DNA of 64,000 nucleotides from Beaufortia kweichowensis (Eukaryota; Chordata; Actinopteri; Cypriniformes; Gastromyzontidae): assembly GCA_019155185.1 (NCBI GenBank), contig CM032813.1:1422501-1486500 (forward strand), in the 5' to 3' direction. This document shows, one piece after another, positions 1 to 14,370 of the stretch; the first letter of the stretch is position 1; each line of letters starts with the position of its first letter. The notes under the pieces are model-generated. The model did not search any database. It had not been told where the DNA came from and saw nothing but the letters and a program-made list of their open reading frames with translations. The position numbers and the translations under genes are program-made.

Positions 1-3000
1 CATAAATTACACAAACAGCTCATTTTTATGCCCGAGTTTGGCTGTCTGATGATGTTTTAGAAAGTTAAAAGTTAGTTTTATAAAGTTAAATGAAACGTTT
101 GTTTTGAAAAAACATTTTTCTTTCTTTAACCTGATAACTGTCACTGCACATATTGAGCATACTCGGTTCAGTTTTTTACATTTTAAATATATATGTTTTT
201 TGTTTTTATTTTAGAAATATAATTTTTTTATTTTTCAAATAAAATTAACTTTAACTTTTTTTTTTTAAATTATTTATTGTTATGAAAATGTGTCAAAAAT
301 TTATTCTTGAGTCTTTAACCTTTCCATCAATATATAGTCTGTCGTGATTAGATTAAAATTCAACTATGAAATAGATTGTAGAAAAAGTCTGTGAAGATTG
401 TTGGATTTTTTAAAAGGACTTTTGTGATACACATATTCATGCTCTCGCTGATGTGTTCTTGATAGATACATCAAAATGTCCTTGCAGAAGGACTTCACCA
501 GAATATTCTAGTTCCTAGACCCAGTTCTTAATGAGTTTGCACCGCCGTCCTGATAAGTTGTCTCTCTCTTTGACATTCACGTTCTGCCATGTCTTTTGCC
601 AGTGTTCTCTGAGTGATAGTGAAGACAATCCCATCGCTCGTCCCGCTAGGTAGAGCATCACCTCTGATATTACACCTGTCAGTCACATCACACACCTGCC
701 GTCATGTGTTCTCCGTGCACACTGGGGTAAAGAACAACATGCATGCATGCAAAGAGCTGAAGAGTTGTGGGTAACATCATAAAACATTTGCCTGTTTATT
801 TTCGCCTAATTTAGCCACTGTTAAAATTAACATAATACTGTTACGCACATATGGCGTACATCTAAACTTTGTTAAGAGGCTCATTCAGCAGAATAAAAGA
901 TGAATCTCCATTTGAAAGCAACTCCTAAACTCTCATAAACGATCTGGACTTTCACCCAGTGTAATTACAGCCTAATGGGATTTTAAATCAGCACTGGGAA
1001 ACTGCATTCATCAGCACTGCCCAGACCATTTCTCCTCTAAACAGCCACAAATAGCGTTATGAGAGCGAAAGGCAGGAGAGAATGAAAAACAAACAACAGC
1101 TCTCTCCTCTCAGGCCTGTTTGAATGCGCCCGTGATGCCCGAAAGTGCTGTCTAAGCAGGCGACTTGCTGGAATTTAAAACAGCCCAGGTTTTCCACATA
1201 ATTAACTGTAGGTTTCTGTTCTGCATTTACATATTCAGTCTGACAGACTTTCTCTCTCTCTCTCTCTGTCTTTCTTTGTTTTCTTTTGTCCTCTAAGGCT
1301 AAACATTATTACTCTGGCACTGTGTGAGGTAGTTTGGCTTGGTGCCGTGTGTGTGTGTGTGTGTGTGTTTTATTTAAGTACGAGGTAAAAGCCGTGAGTT
1401 CATCTACAGGCGAGTGACTCAAGGTCAAGCGTTGTAAGAATGATGCTGGTACTCAGACGTGACCTCATCAGACAGCCATCAATCTCATTCGATTCATTGA
1501 ATTATTAATGAAGGAATACACTTAACACTTACTGTAAATGTTTTTTATATCTGAATGAGCTGCATGAGGTTTTGTAAAGTTAAACATACACACACGCACG
1601 TTTATAGATAGGAAGTTTTAAATATTATGTGTTGTCCTAATCAGAAGTGATTAAAAATCTCTCTCATGTTAATCATAGAATTTGTTTTAAGCAGGCCAAT
1701 TCAACATCATCACACGTTCAGAGATTTTGTCGTTCTGTTTTCAATAAGTGAACAAATCCCAATGTTCCCCCTCTCCACAAAGCTTTAAATTAGACAGCAA
1801 ATATGTTTTGATTGCCTGTAATTTTGTCACCTCACGCAATTGAGAGCAGATAATGATATGTTAAATCACAACTAATTAATCTGAGATGTTAGTTAGTATG
1901 CATTATATATTGTAAGCAGCGGGATAAATAATGTCGCCTGACCCTGAGCCGCTATCAGAATAAAATATAGAGGTCTGGAGACACGAGAATACAAATGGAT
2001 GTTCAAAAACAGCATCAGACGCGACAGCCAAAGCCCTCCGTCTGAAAACATCTGGCAGCAGTACCGACGCTTTAAAGGGAATGAATTTAAAGACGCAATC
2101 TTTCTGAGAGCTATCTGTCTAACAGCTACGGCTCAACGCTTTTTGAGATTTTTGGATTAGGTGCATTTTGTGTCTCTGTATTTCTCTTTCCTTTCCGGTC
2201 TCTGTGTGTGTGTCAGTGTTTTAGCAGAACAGTGGTGTCGCAGCTCACGCCAGTGCTTTCTAAAGCATCAGAGCTTCGGATGAAACTTTGTGTTCAAACC
2301 AAAGATTTGATGTTATTCATTCACACGAGCGTTTCGTCCGGCCAAAGTTGTGCGCTCATTTCTCTCTGGTTAAACTTGTGCGCTAGTTTTCCTTCTCTTT
2401 AATGAAGAGAGTGTTCTGAACAGACTGCATAAATATCAGTAATGGGTTGAAAGGCTCTGCAAGTCTTCATTGGACTGATTGCTCATTTGCTGAAAAGAGA
2501 GAAATTGTTCCTTCCAGAGACGAGCTCTTTGATGTCGGATTTCAAAATGCTTCATGTCTCTTTTTAGAATGGATGAGACACTCTTATTGACAGGACTGTT
2601 GCTTTTTTGGCTGAGATTTGCTCTTGTAAAAGCTTCGATCTCTCCAGGAGGTCTGAAATATGTCTCCTCACATCTTTCCTTTAAAGACAATCATCTGTGT
2701 TCATCCTTTACCATATATACCAAACAGTGTGTCAGGATCTGCTCGATGCCAACGAGATCCTTATATCTACTTTTTTTACCCTTTCCACATAAACTTTTTT
2801 GTTTTATCTTGTAGTGACCAGAAAGTTTTTGTGATTCTAATATTAGCACAAAAAGTATTAAAAAACACTATTAGCTCAAGGGATTTCATGTTTTCAATTT
2901 CTGTTACAAACAGTAATAGTGAAAGATCTCATCTCCTGTCCTTACACCCCTTCCTCCAACATCCACCATCATCTTCAGACCAGACAGATATGCTACAGAT

Positions 3001-3421
3001 GGATATTTTTCAAAGGCTCTCTGAACGTCTTTTAGAAATCTATCTGAACCTTTTCCCTCAGTGCATTGAACCCTGTAAAGTCAAGCACATCTTCAGACAT
3101 TAGTGTTCATTAAGATGTAGTTTTGATGCAGACCTGTCACATTCTGATCTCATTTGCCCTCACTTTATTCCCAATACTTTCATGTCCTCTTTTAACTGCT
3201 ATATTAATTAAATGTGTCAAATCCTTCAAAATAAGAAAAAATATGCTTCTCTTATTCTGTCAATTTAATGGCAAAGAGGCAAAGAATTCAGTACTCATGG
3301 GAAGTCAGAGATGTGCTGACTCACTAAAGAAATTTAGCAAGAGGAGGACCGAAATCAGCTTTTGAACTTTCTGACAGGGTGCAAACTCTCTTGATCTCTT
3401 TTAGGTCATGATCTAACTAGG
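1..3421. other. Gene-free AT-rich stretch
   Basis: No exon, RNA gene or intact mobile element could be supported. There is a short CT run near 1250-1270 and a GT run near 1345-1367. Open frames here are short, differ between frames and lack splice context. If the terminal exon at 17026 is real, this is most simply intron of that gene. Confidence 0.5.
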
Positions 3422-3666
<245 letters not shown>

Positions 3667-4099
3667 ATTACTGGTGTGTGTGTATTCTTTTCATTGTCAG
3701 GCCTGACAGCCAGCACTCTCTCTCCCCTCTTGACTACTCTGCTTCACAGACAGACAAAAGACCTTTGGGCCGTTCTTCTAAATACCCTTCTTAGAGGAGA
3801 AGGAAAATGAGGGAGACAGAGATAGTTACAGAGAGGGAGGTGTCGCTGTCAGGCTTCTTGTTGAGGATCTCTCTCTCAAGCAGTAAAGCAATGCTTCTGC
3901 TTCATATTGCAGTTGATGCTAGAAAACAAAAAAGAACATGTGTGACACTCTCTGTGAAATCCAGACTGAAAGTATCAAAATCAACATATCATAAAAATGA
4001 TATAGATTGATAGATACAGTACACACATTTTCCCTATAATACTGAATTTAATGATATTGTCACCGTGTGACAAAAATATAAGGTGGATTTCTAAACATT
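3667..4099. other. Unique sequence between microsatellite and repeat element
   Basis: No gene recognised. The segment at 3807-4010 is open for 67 codons but has no splice context and no recognisable domain. Confidence 0.4.
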
Positions 4100-4280
4100 A
4101 AACATCAATCTTTGACATGGTCAATATTAAAGATATTAAGGTTATATTTTCACTGATGAAAATATACATAATGTTACAGAATATACAGTTTCTTTACATT
4201 ATGTTTGATGGTTTTATGTATAAATCAGTAAATCACAAAAAATGACTTTAGCTGGATTTACACAGACAGGGTGACATTTG
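4100..4280 (-). mobile_element. Short inverted-repeat element, family A, reverse orientation
   Basis: The right end (about 4238-4278) is the reverse complement of the conserved terminus 'GTGACnCTnnCTGTGnAAnCC' followed by 'AAAGTCATTT'. The interior, with 'tcaatattaaagatatt' and a TTTTCACnGA block, matches the reverse complement of the copy at 38.5 kb. No coding capacity. It looks like a non-autonomous DNA transposon; the superfamily cannot be set from sequence alone. Confidence 0.6.
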
Positions 4281-5852
4281 TCAGATGTTTTTTCTGCTAC
4301 TAACAAATCTAGCAAACACCTTTCAAAGATGTAATGATTTCAGTCTGTTAGACTAGGAAATCTATAGAATGTTCCCCGTGACATGAAACCAGCCAATCAG
4401 ATTGAATCCTGTGATTTAAGCTGGTATTTTCTGTGCAATATGTATCAGGCAGTCTGTTCTTTACTCTGCGTGAGCGGCTTCCTACCGACAGACAAACGAC
4501 AGCTATCAGAGAGCAAAGAATAAGCCTATTCGATCATATTACTGTATTCTCTGTCTCTCTTTGTCTGTCATTCTCTCTTTATCTCTATGTGCTGTGGATG
4601 AGCAGCAGAGGGTTCACACTAAGTGGTGACAGACAGAAACCCAAATCTCAGGCTAAACCTCATGGGGAGGGTTGTCATGGCTTGTTATTACGCTCATGTT
4701 CCAGACTGGGGTTGTGTGCTGTTTGCCAGTTGGGGGAAATGGAACGGAGAGGAAAAGTTGGATAAAACCTTAACCCCAATGTTTGTTCCACAGTGTGTTT
4801 TAGCTTTGTGTAAAGAAAATTAAAAAATGACAGATACTGTTGTATTTTCCCCAGTACAGTAGGTTATGCAGTTTTTGATTTACTTAGGATTAGTTTATAA
4901 AATGTTAAAAAAAAATATGCACATGCATGCACAGTCCTAAAATTATAATGCTATTCATACTATACAGGAATGCTCTTCTGCAAAGCTCACATTAAAGCCA
5001 AACATTTTTGGTCATGATTTTCTATTAATGTTTGAAACCCGCCTTTTCTCTCTCTCTCCTTCTTTCCCTCTCTTGTTATAAGAGAATATTTAAATGTGGC
5101 TTGGGGTTTAATCAGTATTCCACCTTGGATAGGATTTTAATTTGACATGGCTGGCATTCATCTAAACCCTCTGTAATGACCATACAAACTTAATTACGCT
5201 AATAATCATAAAGCCCACTCAGACCTCAATCCTCCCGTGAGTTGCAGTGGTCTCCTCCAGGCTGGATCTCCTCATCTCCTGATGAAAACACTGAGATCAT
5301 TGACCTCCGTGAGCATTCGGATTAATTATCTCCTCACTTTTCTCACTCTTTGCACTCTTCTCACACTTTCAGACATTTGGACTAAGAAGTGAACTGTGTG
5401 TGTAGGTTTATGTCTAGGTGCTTCACTTGCTTTGCTCCAGTATAAATTTCATCTGTAAGATTTTGAGGGATTGTGGGCTTTTGCTGAGTAAACACATAAG
5501 CACAGTTTGTAACGATATCTTGACACCTCAGTGTTATGGGAAGTTTCAAGTCAGCTCATAAACACTGAGCACTTAAAATACGACTCACACAATCTAGTGT
5601 TATAGGTACAATGACATGTTTACACTGTTTCCATCTCAAATGATTTCATCTGATGTTTACACATGATATTAACATGCCTCTCAAATGCAACTTTTTTTTG
5701 TAACTACTTATTCAATACAAGAAAAGCAAAATTTTCCCCAAACTATAATCATACATATGACACTTTCAGTAGAACGATGAGGGCCAGTACATGAGTATAC
5801 TGCTAATGTTAATTCGTTTGCATGCATATTTACTGGTGGTCTTGTTTTGCAG

Positions 5853-5868
5853 AATGGTTATGTAGTAG
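5853..5868 (+). other. Candidate 16-nt microexon
   Basis: The segment lies between an acceptor 'cttgttttgcag' and a donor 'gtaagc'. Read from its first base it is open (Asn-Gly-Tyr-Val-Val) and leaves one base over. That is the phase the terminal exon at 17026 needs, since it begins with two bases of a split codon. Sites this short arise by chance, so this is a weak candidate. Confidence 0.12.
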
Positions 5869-6467
5869 GTAAGCAGTCGCTTTTGTCCTGGATGCATTAA
5901 GGCATATAAGCGTTAAGTTACAAATGCACAGTGAGTAATCACATTACAGGAGGACACTTATGATTACATCACCCAATTCTTGTTAATATCATGTGTACGC
6001 TGGGCCTAACACCATTACACTCTTACATTTACAGTAAACAAAAACACATTAACACCAAAGTAGTTCAACTGCATTCAAACTCAGATTTAAACTTTTACAA
6101 TAATTGCTAATGCCGTTATCCCGCAAAAACCTACAGAGTAAAAGTTGGAACAAGACTGCTGCTCGGAGGGCACATTTGTTTACTTGCTGGCGTCGTCTTC
6201 TGTTCGTGTCTTTAGGAAATGTGTTAGTGGGCCGGTAATTGCAGGTAGAACGCTGCGGGGAGCCGTGATGTTCACTGTGATGTGCGTCTTTATTATTTTG
6301 TCTCTCTTTGTCTCCCACGTAGAGGAAAAATCAAGGAAACGGAGTCCTGTTGCTCTTGAGCGAATTGTGTACAAAGCATCTTGTTTGTATGTTTATGAGT
6401 AATAAACCGTTACGTGGTACTGCGGTTTCTTTTTATAGCACACGTATTGTTTTCCTTCTTTTCTCAG

Positions 6468-6489
6468 GCTGGTTTTGACCCTTCCTTTG
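6468..6489 (+). other. Candidate 22-nt microexon
   Basis: A long pyrimidine tract ending 'ccttcttttctcag' precedes it and a donor 'gtaatg' follows. In phase 0 it reads Ala-Gly-Phe-Asp-Pro-Ser-Phe plus one base, again phase-compatible with the exon at 17026. No transcript evidence is available. Confidence 0.12.
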
Positions 6490-7251
6490 GTAATGGATTC
6501 GGGTACTTGAAATGCCAAAGTAGATATATCCTCCTATAGACCTCCAGGGGCTCCTGACATACTCGTACACACTCACATGGAGAGCTATTGTCTTTTTAGC
6601 CCTGATCATTGGATCTCGCTCTCTGTTAAGTCAATAGTCCTTCAGGGCCACCAGGCGAGTCTTCAAATGACTGTACCTGAGCACACCCAATATATACTCC
6701 GGTGCAATTCAATTACTCATGTTTCCGTGTTCTGGGAGGTCAAGGGAAATGTTCACTCTCTCAATTGATTCAAATCAATAATTTCAATCTAATCTGCAGC
6801 CTGTCCATGGTCCCACAAACCACAATACTATGTCTTTATGGATTATTGGTTCACCATATAGAAGCATCTTTGTGTCACCGGTGCATGGATTTTAAAATAT
6901 TTCCTTTAGTTGTAGGTTTGCATGGATTTATTGAAAGCTTGTGTAATTCTCCAGGGATGAAGATCTTTGGCTTTGGTGTTCCCTGTTGTTTGATCAGGTC
7001 TTGCATTGTTTTCTTGATGAAAAGCTTGTCAGAGAGCTCAGCTACATTAGCCCAAGGTCACACGTCTAGCGTTCATGCATCTTTCTGATGAAGTCTTTCT
7101 TCATTTAAAGAGAGAGCGGTGTTTGTTCTGCTTCTCATTTAGATATATACGCTCTCCCTCTTTGTGAGGACTGTCAATAAATCCATGAAACATCTGTCAA
7201 AACCCATATTATTTACACAAAAGAACACAAAAGGCTATTTTACACTATATA

Positions 7252-7470
7252 TGTGACCCTACCTGTGGTTCTCTATGTAAACTCATCCTACATAATATAA
7301 AGAACATTTTGATGAAAATAAAACTTTGATATCTTTTAAATTGATAGTGTGTAAGAATGTTAATTATTGAAATCATAGTGAAATTAATTATTAAAATCAA
7401 ACTTTGATGCTCCTAATTTTAAAATGACATTATGAGACTTTATCCTGAATTTCACAGATGGGGTCATATA
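7252..7470 (+). mobile_element. Short inverted-repeat element, family A, near-complete
   Basis: The left terminus 'GTGACCCTACCTGTG' and the right terminus '...ATTTCACAGATGGGGTCAT' are inverted repeats of each other. The interior carries 'cctacataatataaagaaca' and 'ttgatatctttta' as in the other copies. About 220 bp, AT-rich, no open frame: a non-autonomous element of the MITE type. Confidence 0.65.
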
Positions 7471-10196
7471 TATTTATTTGTACAAACTGTAGTTTTTAAT
7501 GTCTGAAAAAATAATTAATTGCTAAACAACACTTTTGTGTACCAGAAAAAAAGTAATTCACGTAAGTTACATGTAACATCACAATGATGGGTGAGAGTTT
7601 TTTTTGTAATCAGCTCTGATGTAGGAACACAGTCTGTCTTTCTCGGTCTTTGTGGAGTTTGCAGTGATGTTCTCTAGAAGAACACAGGAGGAGTTTATTG
7701 GTGCATGTCTTTTTAATTGCTCAGTCTTTGGCCAGGGGGGAGTGAAAAAATACACACTTTCTCCTACTCGCTTACACACACACATCACCCCAGACCTCAA
7801 TGCACGTGCACACACAAAAACACGCATGCATACATATTAAAACAAGCACAAAAATCTCACCGGACAGCCGGGCTTGGGTTATTTGTGTCCTCTCTTTTAA
7901 CGGATCATCTGTTACCTTCAGCAAGGTCTTGCATTAAGTCCAGAAGCTAAATTAACCATTAGCATTGCCCAGAAGTCTCTCGCCGCTGAACTGTTGTCTA
8001 GTGTAATGATGTGTTGTTCAGTACACCACAGTTACACACACGAGACATGAAAATGTGTTGCTCGTAACTTTACTGCTAACTGGTTACCGTCCCTTGAAAC
8101 AAGTTCTGTAAGTGTTGCGGATATGTTAGTATTTAACACATATGTGTGTGTCAGTGATAACACATGAAAATGCAAATCAAAGTGATATTAATTTTGTCCC
8201 TCTGTCTTCTTCATTATTAAGCTCAGCGTGGGGCGGACAGAGACGCTGCAGTAGATAGTTTTTGTTTGTTTATGAAGAATATGCTTTTGCATATTTTATT
8301 AAATGCAGACGCTTCTCACTTTTATTTTTATTAGCACCGTTGCGATCTAATTAAATAAGTTGAAATGTATGCTGCATGCTGTTTACAGCTTCATGCATGA
8401 GCAAAACCATTCCAAGGGTTCTCTCGTTAAAAACAGGAATTCACGTATTTAGCTGGTTTTTGTGAGAGCAGCATGGGGGAGCGTGCGTGTTTGGGGTGAG
8501 AGAAGAGGAGAGCGAGGCTGTGTCAGAATGGCAATGAGAGTTGACCTTTCACAAGGCACAAGGCATCTGCTCTTATCGTCTGCGCCAAAAGTCTCATTAG
8601 AGATTACGAGCTAAAACAATTCGCCTTCTTTTGCCTCTGTAGCCATTTGTTTAAATTTAATTAAAAACACGTGACCTTCAACCTGTTTTTATACTGTCTG
8701 AATTGAGCTTCATTTGTTTGTGCTCTGTTTCTATTGACCGGCGCAGGTTTAGGCAGGATGATTTAATTAAACGTACCGCAGCTGTTGACATTACTGCTGG
8801 TTATAATTGTTATATTAGAGATACAGAAAGCAGCTTTGCAGTTGGCCCAAACAGAACGTGAATTTCTCGCTGAATGCGCAGCGCCTAGAGGTTAACACAC
8901 GGGTCGGGAGAGAGAAAATGAGCGTTTGCATTGTGTAAATGTCAATTTCAGAATAATGGAAGGCTTTGCTCATTGCTCATGTTCTGTTAACCAGAAATCA
9001 GAGAACTACATGTACATTTGCATTCATATTTCAGTTTTCATAGAAAAAGCTGTAGTCAATAAGAAATCATCCAAATATAGTTGATGTCACCTACTAGCAA
9101 TGCAGTAAAGTAAAGTATATAAACAAAGAATAACGACAGCTACGCTACATTCTCTTTTCACAGAAATATCCAAAGAATTGCTGAACTAGTGTGGAAGAGT
9201 AATTTCATAGTCGGCGTCTGTGCGAGGTGCTTGTGTTCAGAAAGTACGGCAGGGCTGTGAGGAAATGAAAGTTGTGTTGGGAGAAGACCAGGAGAGGAAC
9301 ATACGTTTTGTAGACACGGGCAGCCTGTTTACCAGAGCGCTCCTGTCTGCTTGTTAAAGGAAGCTCGTGAGCGTGATGGAGCCGCCTGTAATATGATATG
9401 GCATATGAGATTTTATTTTTAGGACGGAGAGGCCTCTGCGAAAAGGTTTATGAGGTTTTGAGTGGGTTGATCTTTTTAAATATTCAACTTCAATGAAATA
9501 TGGAGCATGACTCCAGGCTGTTTTGAATTCATAAGCATGTTTCAGGAGGCATATTGAGAGCTGTCGAAGGCAGCGGCTGCGTGAAGTCGAGCGAAAGGGC
9601 CGGTGACTCGGGGGGGAACCGACCGGCTTGACTTAAAGCCCAGGGTGGAGCGAAGCGTGGGACGAACATCACAGTGTAATGAAAAACAATAGTCCTGTTT
9701 GATCCACCGCGGGATAATAACACTAAACTCCTGATTAGAATTTGTGATTTTTCTCATTATTGATTTTTGAATGACCCTCGGCAGAAACATCTTCCCCCGT
9801 GTCAATAAACCAAGAACCGTGAGGTATGGAAACTAATCTGTACTCGGTAATGAGGAAAAACTTTGATTCTGTTTCAGTCAGTTCCTTAGTTTAGTAGTAA
9901 GTACCTTGACCGAAAATGTTTCATGGTTTAAAACTCCTGATAGTGCTCAAATTAGTGTCCACAGAATACTGATTCATGACACGAGGAACTAGCAAGTGCA
10001 ATGAGACACACCATTGGCCATTGCTAACAGTCATTAGCCAGTGTAACTGTGTTCAACATCATGCAGACGTGCTAATACATTACTGCAGACTCCAATCAAT
10101 CCTAGTCTGTCTGCACCCCCTCTTCTGTCTCTCCTACTCCTCTTCCTCACTCCATCTGCAGCTCATCAGTCAGTCTACTCATTAACCTGGAGGACT

Positions 10197-10202
<6 letters not shown>
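7471..10202. other. Presumed intronic stretch, with a possible conserved non-coding part
   Basis: No exon supported. The part from about 8210 to 8890 is less repetitive and rich in TTAATTAA-type homeodomain core sites, and reads like a conserved regulatory element. That is an impression from composition only. The CpG-richer patch at 9560-9720 contains overlapping open frames but no splice context. Confidence 0.3.

Positions 10203-10248
<46 letters not shown>
10203..10248. repeat. (GA)n microsatellite
   Basis: About 23 uninterrupted GA dinucleotides on the + strand. Confidence 0.95.
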
Positions 10249-10250
<2 letters not shown>

Positions 10251-11874
10251 AGGTCTGAAATCAATAGCACTTCATGGCAACTGACAGGGGAAAGAGGAAG
10301 TCAACACAAGGGAAAAAGAAGAAGAGCACACAGGAAGGAGAAAAGATGATATATAGGAAATAAGAAAGATGGAGCCACAGACAGAAATATAAATGAGAGT
10401 GGGTTAGAATTAATAATGATCCATCTCTGCAGTACCACAGATGTGCCATAGCAGAAAATATGGAAGAAACTCATCAGGTTTGGCATTTAAATGAAGACTC
10501 TTCTCTCTAATGACTTTAAAGCCCAGCTCGACTTCATGTACCGAGATGCTTCACAGAGTCTGCCAGCGTGGCCACGGCTTGCTGGGAATTTTTGCTAACT
10601 GTTGTCGTCCTAGTTGCATGGTTGATTCAGATGGATAGATGTGTTGCTTTAAATGAGTGATGTTTGTATCCACACAAACATTGCAGCAGAGCAGCTTGAG
10701 AGGAGAACCCGACGGACTTGATCTCGGTGAACTGTGTTTCTCGCTTGGTGACTGTCAGGAGACACTCTGCTGTGTCTCATATCTGTCACTGGATGTGTTT
10801 GTAGTCCCGTCCCAGAGCTGTTCTCGGATAGTTTACAGCTGTGATGCCAACACAACTTTTCTATTGGACTAGAGTCTTCTGAAGTTTGCCACTGTGGACA
10901 GATATGTTTCACTTATTCTTAACTTTAGCAGCTTATGAATGAAACATAATTGATCAATTATAATTCAGTCAGGTTACTGTATGTGATACCGACTAGCTGG
11001 AATGGATAGCTGAGCAAGAGTGATGATTTAACCAAATTAGGCAATTCAAATGATGCTGGTGGTCTCGGGTATAAAGGAACCATCTGTGTCCTCACAGTGG
11101 AGTTTCGACGATCACACACGTACACACTCGATTGATCAACCCTCCCCGGGAGTCTGATTGTCCAGATAACCCTCAGATATCCAATAATCAGTCATTGCGG
11201 TTTGTTTTTTCAGTCTCGTGTTTTAATTATCTACATAAGCATTGGATTGTTAACCTGATAACTGTCACTGTACATATTACATATACAGATAAAAGTGCAC
11301 TATCCTACAATATTTTACATTTTAGATATTTTTTCTAAACATTAAAAAGGTAGGGTTGGGTTAGTTAGCACCTTAAATCAACTAGCAAGAAAATAGCAAC
11401 ACTGTGGCAACCGTCCACAATCCTTAAATATGTAATATTATGGTTTACTGCATAGCATTCTAATCATGACCATTATTCACATCACCAACGTAAAATGATG
11501 CCTGTAAAGTTGCTCGATGTGAATATAGTGTCGTCTTCACCTTCTGTTCTCCTCTCTTACCATCTGTGTGTCGCTTCTGTCTCTGTTTGTTGTACTCACA
11601 TATGGTGTGTCGATGCAGAAGAGAAAGGCCAGGTGCTGTCCACCCCATTTTTGCTTTCTTAAAAGCCTTTTGATCCAGTCAGACACCGTAATGTGATGTC
11701 ACGCTCAACTGACTACATACCTGGGTCAGACTCGCACCGCGGGGCACAACTTCCCCAAATACAAACACTAATACCTCTAAACATCTCTGTCTAAATTCAG
11801 CTACTGTTATTGACATGGCTAGTTTCATTCAATTACTAAAGCATATACTTACAAAAAATTAGTAATCAGGATGA
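10249..11874. other. Gene-free stretch
   Basis: No coding or RNA feature supported. Open frames near 10261-10486 and 10649-10912 overlap on both strands and show no family resemblance. Confidence 0.4.
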
Positions 11875-11924
11875 TTATTGTTATTATTATCAATAATAAC
11901 AAGAATCACATTAATAGCAATATC

Positions 11925-11962
<38 letters not shown>

Positions 11963-12045
11963 TATCAATATTATTATTATCAATATTATTATTATCAATA
12001 TTATTATTAAACAACAACAATATTATTATTATGAGTATTATTATT

Positions 12046-12079
<34 letters not shown>

Positions 12080-12110
12080 TTAAATAATAATATTTATTGT
12101 AATTGTTTAT
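11875..12110. repeat. (TTA)n followed by (TAA)n, self-complementary
   Basis: A (TTA)n stretch broken by 'tatcaa' triplets runs to about 12049 and then switches to (TAA)n up to about 12078. The two halves are complementary, so the switch point near 12049 is the centre of a perfect palindrome of roughly 28 bp within a larger imperfect one. Confidence 0.9.
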
Positions 12111-12845
<735 letters not shown>

Positions 12846-13277
12846 CATTTATACATGTTTACATACCAGAGTGGGAGTCGTATGCATGTTTGAGGTCTTA
12901 ATACCAAGACCACAAGATCAAGGCTGCGACACACACACACACACGGTTTAACATACAGTACCCACACACAATAAACACAATCTCTTTGGAGTAAGACCTC
13001 TGAATTATGCTGTCTTATAGTGAAGCATTACTTATTCTCTTTCAGAAACACAAAGGTGGTTCAGTTCTCATACACGCTGACCTGAGAACAACATCTGGAC
13101 CTGCTTAGATAGAAATGACTTGAGTTCAGGGGTTACACAGATCCAGTCTGAAAATGAATAGAAATATAGCATCTCTCTGATCTCATCTCCTTCTTTTTAT
13201 CTCTTTAATGCTAATTAGTCTTTCTCTAGCGTGAATGTCTATGAAAGATCAGAGGAATAAACCTGTTTTACCTGCAG

Positions 13278-13575
13278 GGATGGTGGTGTCCAGTGGATGA
13301 GGCATGTCTCTGCTGATAGACTTAATTACTGTTTAACTCTTGTAGGCATTGGGGATAATGTGCAGCTCATCGCTCTCTTCAGTCTTTCATTCAGACCGAG
13401 AGGGACATTAGAGAATCATGAATTACAGCTCTCTTTATCAGCTTCATCTCTTTTTGGCCTCATTTCAGAGCTGTTAGATCACATCGTGACCGGACATTGT
13501 TGGCCAATTTGTCCAGAAACAAACCCATATTCTGTCGCTCACAGGGTTCCCTGTTATTCATGTGGCAGCCTGTAA
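13278..13575 (+). other. ORF following a strong splice acceptor (candidate terminal exon)
   Basis: An acceptor 'gttttacctgcag' is followed by one base and then 98 sense codons up to a TAA at 13573. The reading contains a serine/leucine-rich middle and six cysteines near its end, but no domain I recognise. It could be an alternative last exon of the gene ending at 17297, but its phase (one leading base) differs from that exon, which has two leading bases. Chance ORFs of this length are expected a few times per window. Confidence 0.15.
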
Positions 13576-14135
13576 TCGCGTCCCTCTGCACCGTAAGGCA
13601 GTAATTATGGGATTATTTATTAGCAGTATTTCTGGTCTAATTCACACGCTCACTGAATTAGCTCTGATATCTTTTGACCTTGTCCACGCGTGCCATTTCC
13701 CTCCCTTTTCTGCTTAAATGTAGATAAACGATTGTACAGAGAGTCCATACAAGGACGACTTGATCATTAAGTTAAATTTGGTCATCAGATTGTGGTTTGT
13801 GAACTGATTTGTTAATGCTGTATTCCACAGCAGAGAAACTGAATTCTATGTTTTGTCCATAGATGTCTCTTGTACTTACAAAAAAATACAAAGCAGATGA
13901 TTGATTTGAGGGATATTTCAAAGGTAACTCTAGACTTGCATGGACATAACATCATCCACTTCCTGACCTTGTTTGTACTGCAGTTTCATGTGCTTTTCAT
14001 TCGTGTTCTGTACACACAGACATTGAGTATTTATTGAAATGGCAACTGCTCTTTTAGGCAAATTCAGCATCTAAAAAATTGAAATGATTTGAATTAAAAT
14101 ATTCATAGTGTTAACAGAGCTAAATGTAATGAAAG
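13576..14135. other. Unique sequence, no gene seen
   Basis: No splice-flanked open frame, RNA gene or repeat family recognised. Confidence 0.4.
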
Positions 14136-14370
14136 ACAATCTTAAAAAGAAAAGTGCTATAAATAGTTCTTCACAGCAACTCCATACAAGAACTATTTTT
14201 GGTTCCCCAAAGAACCATTCACTTATCTTGTAAGTTATTAAAAGAACCAATAAATGTTTTACCTTTTTATAGTTTAAAGACACTTTTTCTACTCCTGTAA
14301 AACAGAAAAGCTCTGTGGATGTTAATGGTTCTTATATGGCACCATGAAGCACTTTTATTTTTAAGAGTGT
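14136..14370. mobile_element. Short inverted-repeat element, family B, near-complete
   Basis: The left end 'CAATCTTAAAAAGAAAAGTGC' (14137-14157) and the right end 'GCACTTTTATTTTTAAGAGT' (14349-14368) are inverted repeats. The interior has repeated 'agaacc' and 'ggttcttat' motifs arranged as a palindrome. I know this pattern as a very common non-autonomous palindromic element in carp-like fishes. No coding capacity. Confidence 0.7.

Larger units (their letters stand above)
4281..7251. other. Presumed intronic stretch with two microexon-like sites
   Basis: No long exon recognised. Two very short segments with strong splice signals are listed separately (5853-5868 and 6468-6489). The 85-codon frame at 6145-6402 and the 128-codon frame at 6702-7088 show no domain and no consistent splice sites. 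Confidence 0.35.
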
